NCBI RefSeq assembly: GCF_001678495.1
Contig: NZ_JTJL01000014.1
Span: 1 to 35,471 of the forward strand
Length of the DNA: 35,471 nt
Reading direction: 5' to 3'
Origin: Gallibacterium salpingitidis
GTDB taxonomy: Bacteria; Pseudomonadota; Gammaproteobacteria; Enterobacterales; Pasteurellaceae
Shown here piece by piece: positions 23,834 to 33,397 of the stretch. The notes under the pieces are model-generated. The model had not been told where the DNA came from and did not search any database. It worked only from the letters and a program-made list of their open reading frames with translations. The stretch's first letter is position 1. Every line of letters starts with the position of its first letter. A program made the translations under genes and the position numbers.

Positions 23834-23877
23834 AAAGAAACAATTTCTCATACATAAAAAGAGGTTGTTTCTTTTTT
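23834..23877. terminator. Terminator between the cupin and LysR genes
   Basis: AAAGAAACAA and TTGTTTCTTT form a 10-bp stem with a long loop and T run on the plus strand. The mirror-image A-rich left arm also serves the convergent LysR gene. Confidence 0.7.
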
Positions 23878-23879
23878 GT

Positions 23880-24767
23880 TTATTTCACTCTTAAACATTC
23901 AATCACTGCTCGTAGCGCTGGTGAAACATTACGATGCGGATAATATAGATGAAAGCCAGTAAAGGTATGAGAATACTCTTTTAGCACTTGAATCAATTCA
24001 CCACGATCTAATTCTTGCTTAATCAGATCAGCGCAAATATAACCTAAGCCTAAACCGAGTTTTGCGGCATCACGAATACTGTAATCGTTGGAAAATGTCC
24101 ATTGCCCTTGGGTTTTAATTTTAATCGCCTTACCGTTGTCGTTAAAATCCCAGTCATACATTGCACCGGAAGCATAGCGATAACCAATACATTGATGATG
24201 TGCAAGATCATAAGGTGTTTTGGGGAAACCATATTGATGAAAATAGTCTGGTGAGCCAACTACTGCCATTTGCTCATCATCACTAATGCGTACAGCGATC
24301 ATACCTTCAGCAACTGCTTCACCAAAACGAACACCAGCATCAAACTGTTGCTCGATGACATTGCTAAATGCGATATCAGTAATTAATTCCAGCTGAATAT
24401 CAGGATAACTCGTTTTAAAAGCTGCTAATTTTGGGAGTAATACCTTATCAATCGCATATTGACTAGCAGTAATACGTACTAAGCCTGAGGGCGTTTGGCG
24501 AAAATTTGCCAACATAGCCAATTCATTATCAAGTTTGGCAAAACTAACGGCAGTAGTTTGAAATAACTGCTTTCCAGCTTGTGTTAATGAAAGGCTGCGT
24601 GTCGTTCTGGTAAAAAGTTGCAACCCTAAACGCTGTTCTAATTGTTTCACGATACGACTTAATGCAGATTGGCTAATTCCTAATTTATTAGCGGCTTTAG
24701 TAAAACTCTCTTCACGTGCCACCATCATAAAAGCGTAGAGATCGTTGTAATTTTCACGTTGTGACAT
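23880..24767 (-). CDS. LysR-family transcriptional regulator
   Basis: 295 aa. The N-terminal helix-turn-helix is SFTKAANKLGISQSALSRIVKQLEQRLG followed by the RTTRSLSLTQAG wing; residues 90-290 form the periplasmic-binding-like effector domain. The middle and C-terminal pattern (GVRFGEAVAEGMIAVRISDD, FHLYYPHRNVSPALRAVI) is that of the DsdC/YafC-like LysR branch. It is divergent from the exported alpha/beta hydrolase with about 200 bp between them, so it probably controls the hydrolase-nitroreductase-MFS genes. Native-like AT-rich codon use. Confidence 0.92.
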   Translation of the reverse strand: MSQRENYNDLYAFMMVAREESFTKAANKLGISQSALSRIVKQLEQRLGLQLFTRTTRSLSLTQAGKQLFQTTAVSFAKLDNELAMLANFRQTPSGLVRITASQYAIDKVLLPKLAAFKTSYPDIQLELITDIAFSNVIEQQFDAGVRFGEAVAEGMIAVRISDDEQMAVVGSPDYFHQYGFPKTPYDLAHHQCIGYRYASGAMYDWDFNDNGKAIKIKTQGQWTFSNDYSIRDAAKLGLGLGYICADLIKQELDRGELIQVLKEYSHTFTGFHLYYPHRNVSPALRAVIECLRVK

Positions 24768-24970
24768 AGCGATTAATGATGATTAAAAAATAAAATGTAG
24801 TGTAACTTAATTTAGAACTTATAGGAATAAATGTTATGCCATTTTGCCACATTATCATTAGGTAGTGAATCGTTATAATTTGCTCGAATTGATAGAGTTT
24901 TTCGGTGACTTAGCTGTTTTAGACTTGTATCAATTCATTAGAAGTAATGTTTTATAGAAAAGGAAGACTT

Positions 24971-26068
24971 ATGAAAATTCAGCGAAAATTAACACTACTT
25001 TCCACATTATTATTAAGTACAACATTAATGGGAGAATTCGCGATGGCAAATACACAATCAGCAACAACAATTGATGTTCCAGCACAACATATTCAACTCA
25101 CCCAACAATGGGATAAAGTCTTTCCGCAATCTGATAAAGTGGATCATCGTAAAGTGACTTTCAAAAATCGTTACGGTATTACTTTAGCGGCGGATTTATA
25201 TCTGCCGAAAAATGCTAAAGGCAAACTGGCGGCGATTGCAGTGAGCGGTCCGTTCGGTGCAGTCAAAGAACAGGTATCCGGATTATATGCACAAACTTTA
25301 GCGGAACGCGGTTTTGTCACTTTAGCGTTTGACCCGTCTTATACCGGAGAAAGTAGCGGTTTACCGCGTAATGTACCGTCACCTGAAATCAACACCGAAG
25401 ATTTTTCCGCTGCAGTGGATTATCTCGGTTCGCTGGATATAGTTAATCGTGATGCGATCGGGATTTTAGGCGTTTGCGGTTGGGGCGGTTTTGCGTTGAA
25501 TGCGGCAATTTCCGATACGCGTATCAAAGCCGTTGCCACCAGTACGATGTATGATATGACACGCGTTACTGCCAAAGGTTATAACGACAGCATTGACGCT
25601 GATGCACGCTATCAAATGAAACAACAAATCAACAATGCACGTTGGGAAGCGGCAAAACACGATTATGCGACGTTATTACCGGCGAATAATTTACGCGGCG
25701 CGCAAATCACCAAAGATACACCGCAATTTATTAAAGAATATTCGGATTATTACACCACCAAACGTGGTTTCCATCCACGTTCCGCCAATTCCAATCCTGA
25801 AGGTTCTTGGACAACGACCGGTGCTTTACCGTTGATTAATATGCCGATTTTGCAATATGCAGCTGAATTGAAAACACCGGCATTATTAGTACATAGTGAA
25901 AAAGCGCATTCACGTTATTTCAGTGAAGATGCTTATAAAGCATTGGGCAGTAAAAATAAAGAGTTGTATATCGTACCGGGCGCAACCCATGTGGATTTAT
26001 ATGACAATCAAGCGCATAAAATTCCTTACGATAAATTTGAACAATTCTTTAAAGCCAATTTGAAGTAA
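24971..26068 (+). CDS. Exported alpha/beta hydrolase
   Basis: 365 aa with a signal peptide (KLTLLSTLLLSTTLMGEFAM, cleavage near AMA-NT). It has an X-Pro-peptidase/dienelactone-hydrolase-like fold: strand GKLAAIAVSGPFG, FDPSYTGESSG oxyanion region, the nucleophile elbow LGVCGWGGFALN with Cys169, and the catalytic His in VPGATHVDLYD. A cysteine at the elbow is as in dienelactone hydrolases. Substrate unknown. Codon use turns CCG/GCG-rich after about the first 60 codons, unlike the LysR gene beside it. AGGAAG is upstream of the ATG; a longer frame from 24947 lacks a site. A terminator follows. Confidence 0.85.
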   Translation: MKIQRKLTLLSTLLLSTTLMGEFAMANTQSATTIDVPAQHIQLTQQWDKVFPQSDKVDHRKVTFKNRYGITLAADLYLPKNAKGKLAAIAVSGPFGAVKEQVSGLYAQTLAERGFVTLAFDPSYTGESSGLPRNVPSPEINTEDFSAAVDYLGSLDIVNRDAIGILGVCGWGGFALNAAISDTRIKAVATSTMYDMTRVTAKGYNDSIDADARYQMKQQINNARWEAAKHDYATLLPANNLRGAQITKDTPQFIKEYSDYYTTKRGFHPRSANSNPEGSWTTTGALPLINMPILQYAAELKTPALLVHSEKAHSRYFSEDAYKALGSKNKELYIVPGATHVDLYDNQAHKIPYDKFEQFFKANLK

Positions 26069-26104
26069 TTCATTTTTAAACTGAATTTCTGCTGTTCCAC
26101 TATG

Positions 26105-26150
26105 CTGCCCTCACATTTATCACCCGAACTTATGAGGGCAGTATTTTTTT
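26105..26150 (+). terminator. Terminator after the hydrolase gene
   Basis: CTGCCCTCA (26105-26113) and TGAGGGCAG (26133-26141) form a 9-bp stem with a 19-nt loop, followed by TATTTTTTT. It ends 22 bp before the nitroreductase gene, which therefore needs read-through or its own promoter. Confidence 0.78.
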
Positions 26151-26172
26151 ACCTGAAATTTGGAGGTTACCG

Positions 26173-26931
26173 ATGAATCAGACTATTGAAAGTTTATTAA
26201 ATCATCGTTCTATCCGTTCTTATACGCATCAACCCGTTGAAGAAGAAAAAATAGATTTGATTATTCGTGCTGCACAGGCAGCGCCTAACTGGTGCAATAT
26301 CCAACATGTTTCCATTATTGCTGTTCAAGATGCGCAACATCGTGAAAAATTAGCCGAATTATGCGGACAGCAAGAATATATTGCACAAGCACCGGTTTTT
26401 TTGATTTTTTGTGCCGATTTTTATCGTACTGCATTAGCGTGCCGACAATATGGGCAATCTATGGATACCGTCATGGACAAAATCGATAATGTGATTGTTG
26501 GCGCGAATGATGTCGGTATCGCATTGGGAACAGCAGTTGCTGCGGCTGAATCTTTAGGTTTAGGGACAGTGCCGATTGGTGATGTGCGTCTGAATGCTTT
26601 TGCGATTACACAAGATTTAAATTTACCGCGTTATGTTATCCCGATGATTGGACTTTGCGTCGGCTATGCAGCTGAAAATCCGTCCATCAGACCAAGACTA
26701 CCGAAACAGGCAGTCTATTTTTCAGAACATTATCAATCTAATCTTAATGCAGTGATTGAGCAATATGATCAGCAATATGCACGCTATCTGAAAGAACGTG
26801 AATGGAACAGTCGTGATGCAAATTGGACACAATCAGTCGCTAATTTTTACCGTCCGCCATATAACCACTATCCGGAAATACCGGCTCTGCTGAAGCAACA
26901 AGGCTTTTTATATGATAATCAAGAGGATTAA
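26173..26931 (+). CDS. NfsA-like nitroreductase family oxidoreductase
   Basis: 252-aa FMN-dependent NADPH oxidoreductase of the NfsA/FRP branch: LLNHRSIRSYTHQPV at the start, AAQAAPNWCNIQHVSIIAV for the flavin phosphate, GANDVGIALGTAVAAAESLG and LGTVPIGDVR, then the long C-terminal excursion ending in WTQSVANFYRPPYN. Likely reduces quinones or nitroaromatics; the natural substrate is unknown. GGAGG is close upstream. It runs into the MFS gene with 3 bp between, so the two are co-translated. Codons are richer in CCG than in host genes. Confidence 0.87.
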   Translation: MNQTIESLLNHRSIRSYTHQPVEEEKIDLIIRAAQAAPNWCNIQHVSIIAVQDAQHREKLAELCGQQEYIAQAPVFLIFCADFYRTALACRQYGQSMDTVMDKIDNVIVGANDVGIALGTAVAAAESLGLGTVPIGDVRLNAFAITQDLNLPRYVIPMIGLCVGYAAENPSIRPRLPKQAVYFSEHYQSNLNAVIEQYDQQYARYLKEREWNSRDANWTQSVANFYRPPYNHYPEIPALLKQQGFLYDNQED

Positions 26932-26934
26932 GCG

Positions 26935-28122
26935 GTGATACAAAATAGTCGTTTATTAATTTTCATTTTAGCAGTCGGTGTTTTCAGCATTATCAACACT
27001 GAAATGGGCGTTATCGGTATTATTCCGTTAATTGCCGAAACCTTTCAGGTGCATATCACGCAAGCGGCTTGGACGGTCAGCGTTTTTGCTTTGGTGATTG
27101 CTGTCTGTGCACCGATTCTACCGCTGTTATGTTCGGGAATTAATCGTAAAACGGCAATGGTTGTTACTTTAGCGGTATTTACGCTCAGTAATCTGGTGGC
27201 GACCTTGACCGATAATTTTACGGTATTGCTGATTGCGCGTATTGTCCCGGCATTTTTTCAACCGATTTATACCACGATTGCGTTTACTGTGGCGGCAAAT
27301 TCCGTTGCACCGCAACAAGCACCAAAAGCGGTGGCAAACGTGTTTGTCGGCGTTTCTGCGGGAATGGTGCTCGGTGTTCCCGTCACCTCATTCATTGCCA
27401 ACCATTTTTCCTTTGCAATGGCAATGCTGTTTTTTACTGTTGTCAGCGGTTTTGTCTTACTTGCTACCGTATTTTTAGTGCCGTCGATGCCGGTTACGCA
27501 ACGTTCGTCATTCGGTTCGCAGTTAAGTGTTTTAACATTGCCTGCCGTTTGGTATTCAATTTTGGCAACAGTGTTGATCAATGGCAGTATTTTCGGTTTT
27601 TTCAGTTATATTGCCGATTTTCTGAACGTGGTAACCAAGTTGTCATTTGATCAGATCAGTATGATTTTATTGCTTTACGGTACGGCAAATATTATCGGTA
27701 ATGTATTAGCAGGAAAATTTTTAGCGATTAAAGCTAAAAGCACATTGCTCAGTGTTCCGATTTTGTTGGCAAGCTCTTATTTGCTGTTATATCTATTCGG
27801 AACTTCTGCCTTGGTAACGGTCATTATCGTGGCTTTGCTCGGTATTTTGGCGGGAATTGCCGCCAACAGTATGCAATATATGCTGACGCGTGCCGCGATC
27901 AAAGCGCCCGAATTTGCCAACGGTTTGTTTTTATCCTGTGCCAATTTAGGAACAACGGTCGGCACTACGATTTGCGGTTGGTTTTTATTGAGCGGTACAC
28001 AACATATTGTTTGGGGTTCGTTGCTGTTGTTGGCAGTAAGTTTATTGTGTGTAGCTTTGCGGGTGCGGACGATTAGCGTAGATGTAGTTATCACCAGTAT
28101 CAAAGTAAACGGGAATCACTAA
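26935..28122 (+). CDS. MFS transporter (DHA1/AraJ-like exporter)
   Basis: 395 aa with 12 predicted membrane helices, no N-terminal extension, and the family motif region after helix 2 (LLCSGINRKTAMVVTLAVFT). NTEMGVIGIIPLIAETFQV in helix 1 is typical of the DHA1 drug/sugar efflux group (AraJ, YdhP). GTG start at 26935, 3 bp after the nitroreductase stop, with GAGG upstream. Substrate unknown; pairing with a nitroreductase suggests export of an oxidised or toxic small molecule. It has the strongest CCG/CTG/GCG codon bias of the window. Confidence 0.9.
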   Translation: MIQNSRLLIFILAVGVFSIINTEMGVIGIIPLIAETFQVHITQAAWTVSVFALVIAVCAPILPLLCSGINRKTAMVVTLAVFTLSNLVATLTDNFTVLLIARIVPAFFQPIYTTIAFTVAANSVAPQQAPKAVANVFVGVSAGMVLGVPVTSFIANHFSFAMAMLFFTVVSGFVLLATVFLVPSMPVTQRSSFGSQLSVLTLPAVWYSILATVLINGSIFGFFSYIADFLNVVTKLSFDQISMILLLYGTANIIGNVLAGKFLAIKAKSTLLSVPILLASSYLLLYLFGTSALVTVIIVALLGILAGIAANSMQYMLTRAAIKAPEFANGLFLSCANLGTTVGTTICGWFLLSGTQHIVWGSLLLLAVSLLCVALRVRTISVDVVITSIKVNGNH

Positions 28123-28148
28123 ATTTTATGAGTAGGAAGAGAGAATAT

Positions 28149-28574
28149 ATGAAAACATTGATGATATTGTTACTGATGTTATGTGGTATTACAAATGTGG
28201 GAGCACAAGAGATGAAAATTGAAATTGATATTGAAAGAACCCAACAAAAAGTAATTGCGACATTAGCAGAAGATAATCCATCTGCCTTAGCTTTTTATCA
28301 GCAATTACCATTAACATTGACATTAAAAGATTATGCTGGTGCTGAAAAGATTAGTCCGGCATTGTTAAAACCACTACCTAGTAACACTAATGGTTATGAG
28401 GGTAAACAAGGAGATATTACCTATTATGCACCATGGGGAAATTTAGCAATTTTTTATCGCGATTCTGCTGTTGGTTATGCGACAGGATTAATTTATCTTG
28501 GTAAAGTAGAACAAAATCTAGCTGCATTAGATAATTTAAATGGAGAGAAAGTTACTATTCGCCAAGTGAAATAG
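28149..28574 (+). CDS. Exported cyclophilin-like-fold protein
   Basis: 141 aa with a signal peptide (MKTLMILLLMLCGITNVGAQ). The mature part matches the small bacterial cyclophilin-like family: a strand IDIERTQQKVIATLAEDNPS, ALAFYQQLPLTLTLKDY, and QGDITYYAPWGNLAIFYRD near the end. No established activity. The frame begins at 28128, but AGGAAGAGAG favours the ATG at 28149. It follows the MFS gene closely yet returns to AT-rich codons. Confidence 0.78.
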   Translation: MKTLMILLLMLCGITNVGAQEMKIEIDIERTQQKVIATLAEDNPSALAFYQQLPLTLTLKDYAGAEKISPALLKPLPSNTNGYEGKQGDITYYAPWGNLAIFYRDSAVGYATGLIYLGKVEQNLAALDNLNGEKVTIRQVK

Positions 28575-28579
28575 AAAAG

Positions 28580-28607
28580 TTCGCCCTCTTAATGAGGGCG
28601 AAAATTT
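28580..28607. terminator. Bidirectional terminator before fbp
   Basis: A perfect 9-bp stem TTCGCCCTC / GAGGGCGAA with a 5-nt loop lies between convergent genes, with A/T-rich flanks on both sides. Confidence 0.8.
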
Positions 28608-28611
28608 GACT

Positions 28612-29616
28612 TTATTCTTTAAATTCAGCCATAAAAGCATTCGCTTTTTCCACCATATTTTTTGAACCAACAAATAATGGTGTACGTTCATGCAATGCGG
28701 TTGGTTGAATATCCAAAATACGGCGATAACCGTCAGTTGCTACGCCGCCAGCTTGTTCCGCTAAGAACGCCATTGGGTTACCTTCATACAATAAACGGAG
28801 TTTACCGTTTGGATAACGAGTTGTAGTTGGATAAATATAAATACCGCCTTTTAACATATTACGATGGAAGTCAGAAACTAAAGAACCGATATAACGAGAA
28901 GTATAAGGACGTTTGGTTGCATCATCTTCTTCTTGGCAATATTTAATGTATTTCTTCACGCCCATTGGGAATTTCAAATAGTGGCCTTCGTTGATTGAGT
29001 AGCAATAGCCATCTTCTGGAATCTTGATATTTTCGTGTGAAAGAATAAATAAACCTAATGATGGGTCATAAGTAAAACCGTTTACGCCATTACCAGTGGT
29101 ATAAACCAACATTGTTGATGAACCATAAACAATATAACCGGCAGCAACTTGACGATTACCTGGTTGTAAGAAATCCTCCATGGTTACTGGTTGTCCAATT
29201 GGCGAAATACGGCGATAGATTGAGAAAATGGTACCAACGGCAACGTTCACATCAATATTAGAAGAGCCATCAAGCGGGTCAGTAAGAATAATGTATTTTG
29301 CATTACGACCACGTTCTGTATCGAAAGCAACGAAATTTTCCTCTTCTTCCGAACCGAAACCAGCAACTTCATCACGAGAGATTAACGCTGCTTTCATTTT
29401 TTCGTGGGCGAAAGCGTCTAATTTCATTTGCGCTTCACCTTGCACGTTTTCGATACCAGAATTACCGATAATATCGTTGGTTAAACCAGCTTTATTAATA
29501 TCACGATGGATAATTTTTGCCACTAAACGGATAGAAGAAAGAATACCGCTAAGCTCACCTTTTGCATTAGGATATTCCGCTTGTTTTTCAACAATAAATT
29601 GACCGAGAGTTTTCAT
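28612..29616 (-). CDS. fbp: Fructose-1,6-bisphosphatase, class 1
   Basis: Gluconeogenic phosphatase. The metal site [24 protein letters not shown] is the class 1 signature; [38 protein letters not shown] and [18 protein letters not shown] complete the substrate site. Length 334 aa matches E. coli Fbp (332). AAGG precedes the ATG. A CRP-like site lies about 95 bp upstream, so expression may rise when preferred sugars are absent. Confidence 0.97.
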   Translation of the reverse strand: MKTLGQFIVEKQAEYPNAKGELSGILSSIRLVAKIIHRDINKAGLTNDIIGNSGIENVQGEAQMKLDAFAHEKMKAALISRDEVAGFGSEEEENFVAFDTERGRNAKYIILTDPLDGSSNIDVNVAVGTIFSIYRRISPIGQPVTMEDFLQPGNRQVAAGYIVYGSSTMLVYTTGNGVNGFTYDPSLGLFILSHENIKIPEDGYCYSINEGHYLKFPMGVKKYIKYCQEEDDATKRPYTSRYIGSLVSDFHRNMLKGGIYIYPTTTRYPNGKLRLLYEGNPMAFLAEQAGGVATDGYRRILDIQPTALHERTPLFVGSKNMVEKANAFMAEFKE

Positions 29617-29709
29617 AATAAACCTTACTTTTGCAGTGATGAATTACCACATAACAATAACATTTTTTAATAAATGTTATAAAAATTTTTGAAGAAAAAA
29701 TAAATAAAA

Positions 29710-29725
29710 TGAGATTTAGCTCACA
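29710..29725. promoter_or_regulatory. CRP (cAMP receptor) site upstream of fbp
   Basis: TGAGATTTAGCTCACA matches TGTGA-N6-TCACA with one mismatch, and its flanks AAA...AAA fit the 22-bp consensus. About 95 bp upstream of fbp, it suits activation by CRP. Confidence 0.65.
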
Positions 29726-29882
29726 AAAATAATTTGGCGAAATTGCTCAATATGTAAAGATTTACAGGAGTTGTTACTGAATTTTGGCACAATTGCCAAA
29801 AAGCGAATTGATTAAAGATAAACTTTTGTTTCGGAAGTTATTTAGAAGTTATAAGGATAAGTAAGCTCATTTGATACATTAC

Positions 29883-29912
29883 ATTCCCTCTTTAAATGGT
29901 TAAAGAGGGAAT
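29883..29912. terminator. Hairpin after cdd
   Basis: A perfect 12-bp stem ATTCCCTCTTTA / TAAAGAGGGAAT with a 6-nt loop lies 17 bp beyond the cdd stop. The T run is on the plus-strand side, so termination in the cdd direction may be weak. Confidence 0.6.
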
Positions 29913-29928
29913 TTTCATATGATTTAAG

Positions 29929-30846
29929 CTATTTTTCGCTTTTGTGTGCAGCAAAATATTGCAATGTTAATTTTCTATTAATTTTATTTAACAATTGCTC
30001 AGCCATCTCTTTTTGCTGCATTTCGGTTGGATATTCCACCATAGCGACTTGCATAATATCTTGATCTTGATAACCGGATAAACGCAAATGATTTAATGCG
30101 ACTTGTAATGCCGGCAAACTTGGATTAAATGCAGCATTTTCTGCATAACGTCCAGCGATCACTGTTTCATCGGCTAATAAGAGAGCAACACCGCAATAAG
30201 CGTGGCTATAAGGTGCATGTGAACGATTAGCCGCGAGTAACGCACGCTGTGGTAATGGATCTTCACAATCAATTTGTAATTGGTTGTTGTGTGGATCAAA
30301 TAAACATTCACGAATATCCAAATCTTTCGGACCAAACGCATCAGGTAAATATTGGTGCAAACGGTTATTTTGTGCATGCGGTAAATGAATGTAGAGCTGT
30401 TCGGCGCTATTCAATTCGTTCATAAATTGGCGACAATGGCCGCAAGGGGTGTAATTGACTGTTACTGAGCTAATAGCTGCTTCATTATTCATCCAAGCGT
30501 GTGAAATGGCACTTTGTTCAGCGTGAATCGTTTGCTGCATTGCTACGCCGCAAAATTCTTGATTAGCGCCGAAATAAAATGCACCGCTTAACCCTTGTAC
30601 AACCGCACCAACATTGAAGCTAGAGATTGGTGTAGTAGCATAACAAGCGGCAATCGGTAGCAATTGTAATGCGAGTTGATTTGGCGTTAATTTAAATTCT
30701 TTGCAAAGTGAAGATACGTTGGTGGCGCTAAGTTTACCGGCAAAATGCTGCTGCGCTAAGATGTGGTACAACGTATTTGCAAGTTGTTGATTTTCCCATT
30801 GAGCTAATTCGGTTTGAATGGCTTTAATTTTTTTATTAGCTGCCAT
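29929..30846 (-). CDS. cdd: Cytidine deaminase
   Basis: Pyrimidine-salvage enzyme converting cytidine and deoxycytidine to uridine and deoxyuridine. The active-site HAEQSAI (proton-shuttling Glu) and PCGHCRQFMNEL (two zinc cysteines) lie in the N-terminal core; a degenerate second core follows (SHAPYSHAYCGVALLLAD), the two-domain dimeric form of E. coli. 305 aa from the ATG at 30846, with AAGGAG 9 nt upstream; the frame extends to 30870 without a better site. Confidence 0.95.
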   Translation of the reverse strand: MAANKKIKAIQTELAQWENQQLANTLYHILAQQHFAGKLSATNVSSLCKEFKLTPNQLALQLLPIAACYATTPISSFNVGAVVQGLSGAFYFGANQEFCGVAMQQTIHAEQSAISHAWMNNEAAISSVTVNYTPCGHCRQFMNELNSAEQLYIHLPHAQNNRLHQYLPDAFGPKDLDIRECLFDPHNNQLQIDCEDPLPQRALLAANRSHAPYSHAYCGVALLLADETVIAGRYAENAAFNPSLPALQVALNHLRLSGYQDQDIMQVAMVEYPTEMQQKEMAEQLLNKINRKLTLQYFAAHKSEK

Positions 30847-31030
30847 AATGCTGTACTCCTTGTATTTCAATACGGGGCAGTATGATAAAACAAAACCTTA
30901 TTAAAACGTAAGTTAAAGCATTTTTTTGTGACGGAGATTAAATTTTTTGCGGGTAACTGGCGAGTTTCTAGCAGTTAGCGGAGTGAAACAGTAGAATATG
31001 CTCCATTGTGCAAGACTTAAGGATATCAAA

Positions 31031-31939
31031 ATGACCGTATTTCCGGATTTTTTGCGTGCAGGCGATAAGATCGCGATTATTTCACCATCAGGTGCAGTAG
31101 AACCAGCCTATATTGATGGCGCTTGTGCTGTATTAGCACAATGGGAATTTGTTCCGATATTAGGTACTTACTGTAAAGGTAAACAGGGTAAATATGCAGG
31201 CACTCAAGCGGAACGATTACAAGATTTTATTGCCGCATTGACCAATAACGAGATTAAAGCCATTCTTTGCAGCAGAGGCGGTTATGGCGCAGTGCATTTG
31301 CTGGAAAAGTTACCAGCTTCGTTATTGCATGATCACGCGAAATGGTTGATTGGATTTAGCGATATTTCATTATTACACGCGGCGATGTATCACGCTGGTG
31401 TAGCGAGTATTCACGCTTCAATGGCAAAACAATTGGCTTTATTTGGTGCTGATAATGACAATAATAAGTTACTGTGTCACATTCTAACGGGGCAGTTACC
31501 GACTTATCGTACGCCTACACATAGTTTTAATCGTATTGGTATGGTAACAGGTGAACTTATTGGTGGCAATTTAGCGGTATTGTGCGGTTTGTTACGTACT
31601 GATTATGATCTGTTTCAAGCGGATAAAATCTTGTTTATTGAGGATATAGCCGAACCAATCTATAAAGTTGAACGTATGTTATATAACTTACGTTTAGCTG
31701 GTGCATTGGCCAATTTAAAAGGGCTAATTGTCGGACGTTTTACAGAACATCTTGAACCAGACGTCAATGGCGACACTATGTATAGTATGATTCAACGTTT
31801 GGTGGCGGATTATGATTATCCGGTAGCTTATGATTTTCCTGTTGGTCATATTGATGAAAACGTGCCATTGATTGAAGGGGCGACAGTGAAGTTTGCTGTT
31901 ACTGCAACTGAAGTATTGTTGGATTTTCAGCAGGATTGA
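31031..31939 (+). CDS. ldcA: Muramoyl-tetrapeptide L,D-carboxypeptidase
   Basis: Cytoplasmic peptidoglycan-recycling enzyme that removes the terminal D-Ala from tetrapeptides. The S66-family triad is visible: Ser110 (WLIGFSDISLLHA), Glu204 (LFIEDIAEPIYKVERML) and His273 (PVGHIDENVPL). RGGYGAVHLLEKL is also conserved. From the ATG at 31031, with AAGGA upstream, it has 302 aa, matching E. coli LdcA; a frame from 30998 has no ribosome-binding site. It ends 20 bp before the 3' end of rnpB, which is read from the other strand. Confidence 0.93.
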   Translation: MTVFPDFLRAGDKIAIISPSGAVEPAYIDGACAVLAQWEFVPILGTYCKGKQGKYAGTQAERLQDFIAALTNNEIKAILCSRGGYGAVHLLEKLPASLLHDHAKWLIGFSDISLLHAAMYHAGVASIHASMAKQLALFGADNDNNKLLCHILTGQLPTYRTPTHSFNRIGMVTGELIGGNLAVLCGLLRTDYDLFQADKILFIEDIAEPIYKVERMLYNLRLAGALANLKGLIVGRFTEHLEPDVNGDTMYSMIQRLVADYDYPVAYDFPVGHIDENVPLIEGATVKFAVTATEVLLDFQQD

Positions 31940-31959
31940 AGTCTGCAGCAATAAAAAAT

Positions 31960-32340
<381 letters not shown>

Positions 32341-32347
32341 GGCGCGC

Positions 32348-32353
32348 AGTATA
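32348..32353 (-). promoter_or_regulatory. -10 element of rnpB
   Basis: TATACT on the minus strand lies 8 nt before the deduced 5' end of the RNA. A GC-rich discriminator follows (GCGCGCC), common in promoters of stable RNAs. The -35 is less clear (TTAACT, 15 bp upstream). Confidence 0.6.
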
Positions 32354-32452
32354 ACGGATTTTTGTAAAAGTTAAAACAGAAGTTTTAATTAGCTTTTATC
32401 ATTATGAATGATTAGAATACTGCCTGTTTGAGTTTAACGATCAAGGATTACT

Positions 32453-33388
32453 ATGAATTATCTACAAATTGCTAAAGAAACGTTAGCGGTTGAACAACAA
32501 GCGCTAGGACGTTTACAACAACAATTACCAGCAAATTTTGCCGAAATTGTCGAATTAATCCTACATTGTGAAGGGCGTTTGGTGATCGGTGGGATTGGTA
32601 AATCAGGCTTAGTAGGTAAAAAAATGGTTGCTACTTTTTCTTCCACTGGTACACCAAGTTTCTTTTTGCATCCGACTGAAGCCTTTCATGGTGATTTAGG
32701 AATGTTAAAACCGATTGATATTGTGTTGTTAATCTCTTATAGCGGTGAAACAGATGATGTCAATAAATTGATTCCTAGTTTGAAAAATTTTGGCAATAAG
32801 ATTATTGCGATGACGGGAAATTTAAACTCGACTTTGGCTAAACACGCAGATTATGTATTAGATATTAGTGTGGAAAGAGAAGTTTGTCCGAATAATTTAG
32901 CGCCAACGACTTCTGTATTAGTCACAATGGCGCTTGGTGATGCGTTAGCTGTGGCTTTAATGAAAGCTCGCAATTTCCAAGCGGAAGATTTTGCGAAATT
33001 TCATCCGGGCGGCAGCTTAGGGCGTCGCTTACTTTGCAAAGTGCGTGATAAGATGCAAACTAAATTACCAGTAGCAGCAGCCAATACTCGTTTTCTTGAT
33101 TGCTTAACGGTAATGAATGAAGGTCGAATGGGTGTTGCTATTATTATGGAGCAAGGCAAGTTGCAAGGCATTATTACTGATGGTGATATTCGTCGTGCGA
33201 TGAGCCGTTATGGTGAAGCGGTATTACAAAAATGCGCCGGTGATTTTATGACGACGCAGCCAAAAACGATTAATCAAAATACCTATTTAGGACAAGCAGA
33301 AGATTATATGCGTCAGCATAAAATTCACTCTTTAGTCGTGGTAAATGATCAACAGCAAGTTGTTGGTTTATATGAATTCTCAAGTTAA
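32453..33388 (+). CDS. kdsD: KdsD, D-arabinose 5-phosphate isomerase
   Basis: Interconverts ribulose 5-phosphate and arabinose 5-phosphate, the first step to Kdo. N-terminal SIS domain (about 30-180) with GGIGKSGLVGKKMVATFSST, HPTEAFHGDLGM and SYSGETDDVNKL; two CBS repeats follow at about 205-311 (MNEGRMGVAIIMEQGKLQGI, ITDGDIRRAM, IHSLVVVND). Length 311 aa is normal though slightly short at the end. It begins a likely operon with kdsC, 9 bp away. CAAGGATT precedes the ATG. Confidence 0.94.
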   Translation: MNYLQIAKETLAVEQQALGRLQQQLPANFAEIVELILHCEGRLVIGGIGKSGLVGKKMVATFSSTGTPSFFLHPTEAFHGDLGMLKPIDIVLLISYSGETDDVNKLIPSLKNFGNKIIAMTGNLNSTLAKHADYVLDISVEREVCPNNLAPTTSVLVTMALGDALAVALMKARNFQAEDFAKFHPGGSLGRRLLCKVRDKMQTKLPVAAANTRFLDCLTVMNEGRMGVAIIMEQGKLQGIITDGDIRRAMSRYGEAVLQKCAGDFMTTQPKTINQNTYLGQAEDYMRQHKIHSLVVVNDQQQVVGLYEFSS

Positions 33389-33397
33389 GGAAACAAT

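Larger units (their letters stand above)
29617..29928. other. Regulatory gap between cdd 3' end and fbp
   Basis: 312 bp without a gene. It holds the fbp ribosome-binding site, a CRP-like site and the hairpin after cdd. The middle (29750-29880) shows TTTGGCGAAATTGC and TTTTGGCACAATTGCC motifs of no clear meaning. Confidence 0.6.

Noticed and set aside
27267..27581. 104-aa minus-strand frame within the MFS gene
   Set aside because: A shadow of the higher-GC coding strand with low-complexity content and no start signal.
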